Source of the DNA: Triatoma infestans
Taxonomy: Eukaryota; Arthropoda; Insecta; Hemiptera; Reduviidae
DNA: 64,000 nt
Direction of reading: 5' to 3'
Assembly (NCBI GenBank): GCA_011037195.1
Contig: JAAEAF010006819.1
Location: 1-64,000 of the forward strand
Shown piece after piece: positions 56,714 to 64,000 of the stretch. Position 1 is the first letter of the stretch; every line of letters begins with the position of its first letter. Made by a program: the position numbers and the translations under genes. The notes below the pieces were generated by a model that was not told the DNA's origin, ran no database searches, and saw only the letters and a program-made list of their open reading frames with translations.

Positions 56714-57717
56714 TACTTTCTCTTACTCCTAGTAAGAGGAAGTATTGTAATCGTGTCAAATTTTCGATATCGAGTTTACACTGGAAATATGCGTTTTGAG
56801 GTCTCCTGAGTCCAGAAAAGTGGTTTTTTTAGCAAATGGTGTGTGTTTGTGTATGTATTTATGTATTCATAAGCGCAAGTTTAGCATAGCTAAAACCGTA
56901 GAAAGTTGAAACTTGATATTCCCTTTAGGCATCACCATGGGATCAGACCCTACGTTATCTGTCGAAATTCCTCAACCGGAAGTACCACTTAACTAGTTGT
57001 TTTTTGTTGTTTTTTTTTACTTTTTTGCAATTTTTTCAAAAACGGCTCCGACAATTATTTTCAAACTTGGTATATTAACTACATATACAAAGATCTACAC
57101 CTTTTATTTGAAACATTTCTCTGGAAAAATTCGTTATAGCGCTCTTTTAAGGGACGAGAGGGGTTAGGTTTTCATCTAAAGTGTTATTTCAGTTTATTAG
57201 ACAATTGTATCATCTAAATAATGTTAATTAGAATTAAATATAATGTTGAAATTTCGAGTTTGAAAAAATCGGATTACCGGAAGTGCCCTTTACTTTACCA
57301 CTTTACTAAATGATTTTTTTTTCACTTTTTCGCGATTTTCTCAAAAATGGCTACGACGATTTTCTTGAAACTTCTTATATAAACTAAAGATCTATAACTT
57401 TTATTTAAAACATTTCTCCAGGAAAATTCATTTAAGCGCACTTTTAGTGGTGGGGTGGGGGTTATATTTTTCTCTAAAGTGCTCTCATAGTTGATTATAT
57501 AATTCTAATCATCCAAACAAAATTAATTAATTATAAGTAGATGGCCAAAATTCTGAGTTTCAAGAAAATTAGTTAACCGGAAGTGCGCTTTTACTGAACA
57601 GTTTTTTTTCTGTTTTCGTCGAATTTCATTAAATTTGATACACAAACTGTAAAATTTGTCAATTATAATTTTGAGAACTGGAGTAAGAGAAAGTTGCGTG
57701 AGTGTCTCACACCAGAT
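56714..57717 (+). repeat. ACCGGAAGT repeat family, full-length copy
   Basis: Plus copy with terminal inverted repeats ACTTTCTCTTACTCC (56714-56728) and GGAGTAAGAGAAAGT (57680-57694), followed by a GTGTCTCACACCAGATTTTT end. Internal blocks carry AACCGGAAGTACC (56977), TACCGGAAGTGCC (57270) and AACCGGAAGTGCG (57577), spaced about 300 bp. Confidence 0.88.
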
Positions 57718-58199
57718 TTTTTTGTATTAGTATCACCGAGCAAGCAGAGCTGTTACTATGAATTCAAATTTCAGATCAATTATGTTCTTAAGTAATTATA
57801 ATTCATCAGTTTCTTTAATATTTACTCCTTACAATAAAAAACCATAAATATACATATATAAAATATATTTTCACATGTTGTAATAAAATAGCTAGTAAAA
57901 CTTCTACAACATCTACTTTCATGTTTTATTTTATTTCTTTTGGCACGCCATATTTTCTTTAAAGCTTGGAATTCAATGTTTTTACTAGGCTGTAAACTTT
58001 TATTATACTCATTTTGGATATAAAGTGTTCTTCACCTTTTTCTAAAATACTTTTATTTTTCCAATATTTTCAAACCATCATTGTTAAAAATAATGAAAAT
58101 TAAAATTAAATTAAGAATACATTGGAATAGAATAATTAAACCATAAATATCTATATAAAATAAAGTGAAATTTCTCGGATAAAAGTGTCAAACAAAAGT
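57718..58199. other. AT-rich spacer
   Basis: Nothing recognised. Confidence 0.5.
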
Positions 58200-58613
58200 C
58201 ATAGGCCTCTGTATTCATAGTTAGTATATCAAATTTAAAGAAATCCGTCGATGTTTTTAGGGTGAAAAATGCTGAAACATGAAATACTGGTTAGTAAAAA
58301 ACGCACTTCCGGTTAACCGATTTTCTTCAAACTCGAAATTTCGACAGCATATTTAATTTAAATTAATATCATTTAGATGATAGAATTGTATATTGAACTG
58401 AAATAGCACTTTGAAGTAAAACACCATATCCCTTGCCAAAAAGCCGCTTATAATGAATTTTTTCAGAGAAATTTTTCAAATAAAAATTGTAGCTCTTAGT
58501 ATACGTAATTGATGTAGCAAGTTTAAAGAAAATCATTGGAGCCATTTTTGAGAAAATCGCTTTTAAATGAAAAAAAAAAAACATTCCTTAAAGTGCTACT
58601 TCCGGTTGAAGAA
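58200..58613 (-). repeat. ACCGGAAGT repeat family, copy split by an insertion (left half)
   Basis: CGCACTTCCGGTTAACCGAT (58303) and CTACTTCCGGTTGAAGAA (58596). It stops exactly where the 1444-bp insertion begins. The other half is 60058-60310. Confidence 0.85.
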
Positions 58614-60057
58614 TATAATGGGTATGATGAAGGTAAGATGTTAGTATTATACTTCATTGCCTTATATCATGTGTGATTTGCTCAAATTTATAATAGATTT
58701 CTTAAAACTTCTTCTACAGAATCAACTGGCTCTGGTAGATTTCAGAGAAGCTTTATGTGAACGTCTTTGTTCTGATGGACTTATACCAGGCACCAAGGAA
58801 TTGGTGGAAGAGAGGGTGCCTACAGTTTTCAACAATGCGTTTAAGACAAAGAGCACCATCATGTCCGTGATCCCAGAGCAACTTTCGCTGACCATTCCAG
58901 TAGCGGTAATAGTACGCTTCGTCGTGCTCTCCACCTCCGCCTCCTCGACAGATATTTCCTTTCTCCAAAGAACAAATAAAAAAACTGAATGAAAATCGGC
59001 CTACTGAATATATTCCGACTAAAATACTCACTCTCCAACAACCGCAATATGAAAACAAAAATGATTATTTTGAAACACCATTACCAGAACCAATAGTTTC
59101 GTTTGATAAAAATGCTGAACCTGTAGAAAATGTGCCTATTGGAAGAAATAAAAATAATTGATCCTGAACTAAAATCAGAAACAATATCTACAGAAATAGA
59201 AATAGATTCAGAAGAAATTATCACTAAGAATGAACTACACAAAGTTCCTGACATTATTGAAATAAAAGAAGAGGCCAAAGTAAAGCTGACAATACCGGCA
59301 CAAGATGATTACCAGGAGAATAAGACTATGGTTTCAATAGATACACCACCTAGTGAACAGAACTACGGAGTTATCGTAGGACAGCCCAAAATCGGCGTTA
59401 CCTTAGTTAATATTGAACCCGAGATAACATCTGGCAAACAAAGTTACGATAAATATAAATAGCATTCCTGAACCAGAATATGTGTCCCAAGTGATCAAAA
59501 GCACAAGAAGAAATCGCAGAATTAATAAGGGGCAGAATAGATCCAGTAGAAGCTACAAGAGCAAACCTCATACCTCATATATGCGGTAGAGATTCTGCAA
59601 CAGAATCACATATGTCTTCAGATTTCTATAAATCTGTCTTAGATTCATTCGCTCCTGAACCATCTTATCCAGAAAAGTATAAATTGGTTGATGAAGTGGA
59701 AGTGGAATTGGGAATTGATTTTGATTCAGATGAATCTCATTACGAAACAATTAGAGACCCGATATATGAAGAGATTGGTGAAGGAAGTGATACACCATCT
59801 CCATTACCAATCACCGCCGCCAGCACTTGTTGAACCAGTCGACGAATTGATTCCAACTAAATCTGTATTTGAAGGAGCTACTAAATACGATATACTTAGC
59901 CTTTTTAGTTGGAGCAAAAAGGTATGGTTTTGTTACAGAAGATGAATATCAAGTCCAGCCAGTCAGTATACAGCACTTTTTATATTGTACAGTTTCAGCC
60001 GTATCTAGTTTGTTCATTCAAACCAAACCATTTCTCTCCTTCATCACACCTATTATA
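58614..60057 (+). mobile_element. LTR-ended element carrying captured exon-like sequence
   Basis: Inserted in an ACCGGAAGT repeat. Flanks AAGAA (58609-58613) and AGGAA (60058-60062); the intact repeat has a single AGGAA at this point. Left end TATAATGGGTATGATGAAGG and inward-read right end TATAATAGGTGTGATGAAGG are inverted repeats. The last ~105 bp (from CCAGTCAGTATAC, 59960, to CACACCTATTATA) match the 3' end of LTR subfamily 2 (minus strand of 33615-33925: CTAGTTTATTCATTTAAACC). The interior, ~1.3 kb, is coding-like (next entry) and unlike any mobile-element protein I know. Interpretation as gene capture is inference. Confidence 0.7.
58720..59956 (+). pseudogene. Captured, broken protein-coding sequence of unknown family
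   Basis: Preceded by a good acceptor, CTTAAAACTTCTTCTACAG (to 58719). Frames in order: NQLALVDFREALCERLCSDG, LIPGTKELVEERVPTVFNNA, FKTKSTIMS; shift to SCSPPPPRQIFPFSKEQIKK, TPLPEPIVSF (58920-59140); shift to EEIKIIDPELKSETISTEIE ... VIVGQPKIGVTL (59135-59460); shift to IPEPEYVS, AQEEIAELIRGRIDPVEATR, SHMSSDFYKSVLDSFAPEPS, DPIYEEIGEGSDTP (59465-59810); shift to ALVEPVDELIPTKSVFEGAT and a block ending VTEDEYQ. The sequence is acidic and proline-rich with a C-terminal helix-like block. Four or more single-base shifts make it a pseudogene. I do not recognise the family; no transposase, RT, gag or integrase motif is visible. Confidence 0.65.
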
Positions 60058-60310
60058 AGGAATTTTGGCAGACAACTTACTGTCGGATCGTATGATGATA
60101 ACAAAACGGAATATCAAGTTTGAACTTTCTGCGATTTTTCATTTTTGAGCTATGCTGTTCACATAGACACACACACAGACATTTTTTTGAAAAACCATTA
60201 TTTTGAATGCAAGAAACCTCAAAATGTATTTCCGATGATAATTCAATATCGCAAAATTTGATACTATTACAAAACTTCCTCTCTTACTAGGGAGTAAATG
60301 AAAGTACGAG
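60058..60310 (-). repeat. ACCGGAAGT repeat family, right half of the split copy
   Basis: Resumes AGGAATTTTGGCAGACAACT, TACTGTCGGATCG, AACGGAATATCAAGTTTGAA and ends CTTCCTCTCTTACTAGGGAG, colinear with 39120-39375. Confidence 0.88.
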
Positions 60311-62240
60311 AAAAATACTTCAAGTTGCTCCAAAGAAAAAATAACATTTTAATTGCATTGCGTGTAAACATAATCATCTAGCTGTTTGCCAGATTTCATA
60401 GCCTCTAACATAAATAAAAAAATTTATTTACTATTTATTATCTGGTAATTTTTTTTCTTTACTTTTTTTATTTATTCCAATTTATTAAAAGAACTGAATA
60501 CAAAAATTTTACTAGCTTTATAGGTTACATAAAATAAAATTATAGTTTAGTTTGTCCGTTGTTATTTTTTATCAATTATTTTTAAATTTTTTATGGAGTT
60601 TCATGTGGTTTGTCTCAAAATTCGTACATATTTCTTGTTTTACCAGTATCAAACTGCAAATACTGCAATGATTTAATAAAATTTAGTACTTCACTACTGG
60701 TGCGCAGTAGGGATTGGAATGTGCGCTAAGATTTTTTTCAGTTAATAAAAAAAAATTTGTTTTTCTAAGTTCCAACAGATGTTCATTCCTGTAATGTCAT
60801 TCCTGTAATAATAATTGTAGAATGTAATATTATAGTAATTATGTTCCATGTGTTTCTTCGTTTTGAATTTATTCCTAAACAAACTTTTACTCAGTTGTTA
60901 TAAAAAGAATCTAGTAAACTCCTTGTTTTGAGATTAAATCCCGTATGATTAACCTCTTTAACAATTAGTCCTAGATACTATTTCTTTTTCGAGCCTTGTT
61001 TCATTCCTTCTTTTTGGGGTGGGATTTTTTATTTTTATTCTCTTGTATCTTGTACCAATCACCATTAAATTTCACTATACAAAAAGCTGGCATCAATAGT
61101 TGCACTAGTAAACCCGCTTGCTTACAAACGCACGTCGTCAACTTCGTCAAAATTTACTGGCGAATGATCTTTAATTTCGATTAGCCAAGCTCTCACCTGT
61201 AGCTGCAGGAGAAATTGAATAGGGTTATTTCTATATCTAATATCTAATTTTTTAAGCAATTCAATGTAATCCTAATATCTGCCGATCTAGTTGGAATTTT
61301 TGCGCTAATTAAGATTTTTAAAAATTATTTTGGCAAAAGTATAAATGTCTTATATTTATGCCAGAGATTTCCCTACTTACATTTCATTTCATTGATTATA
61401 TATATCGTAAAATAGTTGAAATAAATTACCATTAACATAACGCTTCCCCAATCTAGTTGCACTCTAGACACGTTTCCAGTCCGTCAAAGCAAAGCTGGGG
61501 ATCTATTCATAAATAAGATTTAAGAATAATTTTAGGGTTTAGATTTGAGAAAGAAAATTATATTCTGTTTTTCATTAATAATTCCACAATTATATTGCTC
61601 AACGATAACATCAGATAGAACACAATTTAGAACTAAATATAAAACTTTATATTAAACAAAATTTTAAAAATTAATTTCTATTAAACAAATCAAATTTACA
61701 ATGAATAGTTAGAAGAATGAGTTTGTTTATTAAATGTTTAATTTATTGAATTCAATATAGGCGACAACTGTTCACTATGAAACTTGTTTCTTGTTTCATT
61801 TAATCAGTTTTCTCATTTTCAATTTCTATGACATAATTTCAATTCAATATTGCTTTTTTCCATTTCTTTTAAATAAAATACTTTATTCTGAAAAAAAAAT
61901 ATATAGATAAGTAACGTTGTTATGGAAACCACTTAGAAGATATTAATCTTTAACTAATTTTTTAAACATATTTATTAGATGAATATAAAACATATTACTG
62001 TGCCTGAAATAATAGTTATTTGAAGTGAGAAACCTTGATAATACTTCGGCCTAGTGGGCTAAATTTCCACCAACCTAATATCAGTTTTAGTCTATAATAA
62101 TAGCATTAGGTAATGCTATGTCAAATAATGACACTACTACTTCAGGATGGCACCAACCGACTTGCTGCTTTCTTTCACAAAAAAAGGCGTGAAATCCTAA
62201 TATAATTCATTTCGAAAATAGATTCAGCGCGGCGGTGATG
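60311..62240. other. AT-rich spacer, no gene recognised
   Basis: No element or coding sequence recognised in about 1.9 kb of AT-rich intron. Confidence 0.5.
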
Positions 62241-62246
62241 CTTTTT

Positions 62247-64000
62247 ATCTATATATATAAAAATTCAGCATCCGTATGTTTGTGTCCGCAAAACTCGAAA
62301 AGTAGTCGACAGATTGACTTGAAATTTTTACACAACGTTGCATTTCTATATAAGAGTGTTTATATGAACTTTTTATTCCGAAGTTCCCACGGAAGCGGGA
62401 AATTACGAGCGTTTCGCGAGGTGGCAGAAATAGACAGACGCTGACTCGTTGCGATCGTGGCGCGCTCTCTGCTGAAGACATTCTGCATAGAATACGTCAA
62501 GAAACACAATCATGGCTTGGACTTCACAGAAGAAATATACAATGAAGCGCCAATGATCTTCATTGGGGATCTTTGTCTTGCATGTGTGGCAAGTTGTTGG
62601 CACAATTGAGAGTGACAGTACCGAATAGGTCGATCACTGCAACATTCGAGAGAGAACTGCTCAGAGAGCAATCATACACCAGAAATGACTTACAGCTTTT
62701 CGTCCAAGAAAATACACTGAAACTCCTTGATGCAAGCAGTGACCAACCAATCCGGTGGATTTACATTTTGGAGGCTCCAGATGGAACTGGAAAAACGTTC
62801 TTAATTTCCTTAATACTGGCTGAAATCCGTTCAAATAGCCATATTGCGTGAGCACTTGCTTCTTCAGGTAATGCTGCCACGTTGTTGGAAGGAGTTAGAA
62901 CAGCGCATTCAGCTGTTAAACTGTCACTAAACATGCACTTCACAGAAAATGAACATGTAACATTTCTAAAACATCAGGAATGGAAAAGTTTCTTCGGTTG
63001 TGCAAAATCATTGTATGGGGTGAGTGTACAATGGCTCATAAGAAGTCATTGGAAGCATTAGGCCATACATTGAAAGCTTGCAAAATAATCAGACTCCATT
63101 TGGTGCAGCATTGGTGGTACTATTCGGTGACTTCAGGCAATGTTTCCAGTGATACTTCGCTCAACACCAGCTGATGAATTGCATGCCTGCTTGAAATATT
63201 AAACTCTTTGGAGCACAGTAAAAAAAAATTCATTTAACAACGAATATGAGAGTTCAACTTCAAAACGATCGAACAGCTGCCACATATTTTCAAGACAATT
63301 AGTCGAAATGGTAACGGCACTGCACCTACAAATCCAGTAACAGGAAAAATCATCTTCCCATCTAATTTTTGCAACATTAAAAGAAGAATTAGTAGACAAG
63401 GTATTCCATAGCATCGAAACACATTATCAAAATCACGCATGGTTAAGCGGAAGAGTCATTCTAGCTGCTAGAAATGTCGACGTATTCGATATGGACAACA
63501 TCATTCTAAACAGAATCGCAGGTGAAACAAACAGTGACATACAAATCCATTGATTCCATGATGGACCAAAGTGACGTAGTGAATTTTCCAACGGAATTTC
63601 TTAATTTACTCGATGTTCCCGGATTACTGCCACATATTCTAAATTTGAAAATTGGAGTGCCAATTATATTATTCTGAAAAAAATCAATCAGCCAAAGTTA
63701 TGCAATGATATACTATTAGTAGTTAAAAAAATGATGAATAATTTAATTAAAGCAACAATTTTCATTGGACCTCATAAAGATGGAGACGTACTACTTCCAC
63801 GAATACCACTCATTCCGACAGATATAGCATTCGAGTTCAAATTCGACTTCAATTTTCAATACGCCTTGCGTTCACTATGACTATCAATAAAGTGCAAGGA
63901 CAATCTTTGCAAGTGTGCGGTTTGAATTTAGAAAACGAATGCTTCTCTAATAGTCGGTAAACCATCTGATCATTATGTTTATGCAGAAAACGGACAAACA
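62247..64000 (+). mobile_element. Helitron remnant (5' end plus helicase), runs off the window
   Basis: Starts with a Helitron-like 5' terminus, TCTATATATATAAAAATTCA, followed by GTTTGTGTCCGCAAAACTCG. The replication-initiator (Rep) part is missing, and by about 62470 the sequence is already at the SEDILHRIR-type block upstream of the helicase. The 3' end lies beyond 64000. Confidence 0.75.
62470..64000 (+). pseudogene. Helitron helicase (Pif1-like), broken
   Basis: Frames in order: AEDILHRIRQETQS, YNEALMIFIGDLCLACV, ATFERELLREQSYTRNDLQL, IYILEAPDGTGKTFLISLIL (Walker A GTGKT at about 62785-62800), LASSGNAATLLEGVRTAHSA, then KIIVWGECTMAHKKSLEALG (Walker B normally DE, here GE), [58 protein letters not shown] text, RIPLIPTD, and LRFTMTINKVQGQSLQVCGL near 63880. 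These are the ordered motifs of the superfamily 1B helicase of Helitrons; the ORF is interrupted by at least five shifts or stops. Confidence 0.85.

Noticed and set aside
58753..59058. Minus-strand 101-codon frame with a GGGGG run
   Set aside because: Antisense to the captured plus-strand coding sequence, whose plus frames carry ordered blocks across several shifts.

Overview
The window looks like AT-rich insect nuclear DNA and lies inside one very large gene. Three exons on the + strand (1241-1501, 37324-37611, 53643-53827) have canonical splice sites and compatible phases. Together they encode consecutive immunoglobulin domains that I recognise as the Echinoid / Friend-of-Echinoid cell-adhesion family. 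The introns are about 35.8 kb and 16.0 kb, and the sequence after the third exon (at least 10 kb) is also intronic. An insect is the best guess (Ig-gene family, mariner, Tc1, PIF/Harbinger, Helitron, jockey-like LINEs, Penelope-like pieces). A hemipteran would fit, but the order cannot be fixed from sequence alone.

The introns are packed with transposable elements, most of them dead and several nested. LEFT (1-10 kb): a GC-rich unknown block plus SINE head, exon 1, a minus-strand LINE 3' end, a 1.26-kb mariner with TA target duplication, a foldback, a Penelope-like reverse transcriptase scrap, a LINE 3' UTR with poly(A), and a jockey-like reverse transcriptase. MIDDLE-LEFT (10-29 kb): an RTE-like LINE present twice in opposite orientation, the minus copy split by a 1440-bp LTR with perfect CTTTA target duplication; a PIF/Harbinger remnant; two SINE families; LTR-like elements. 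MIDDLE (29-45 kb): hammerhead-ribozyme motifs of the Penelope type, several solo-LTR-like elements with 4-5 bp target duplications, a foldback with Penelope-like arms, exon 2, a jockey fragment split by a 665-bp LTR, and two Tc1-like scraps, one split by an LTR. RIGHT (45-64 kb): a minus-strand jockey-like LINE (gag-like ORF1, endonuclease, RT) with a SINE flanked by a perfect 12-bp duplication, exon 3, several copies of an abundant ~1-kb repeat carrying ACCGGAAGT motifs, an LTR-ended element that has captured exon-like coding sequence, and a Helitron helicase remnant running off the end.

Points that stand out: (1) a canonical hammerhead ribozyme core at 42993-43030 and relatives at 30001, 55681 and 19957, together with a Penelope-like RT piece at 6924; (2) a 1444-bp insertion at 58614-60057, bounded by ends of the LTR-like family and a 5-bp duplication, that carries broken exon-like protein-coding sequence preceded by a splice acceptor; (3) a tRNA-headed SINE whose 3' tail matches the 3' tails of the local LINE, with 12- and 15-bp target duplications. 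No complete mobile-element ORF was found. Apart from the three exons nothing looks like functional host coding sequence.
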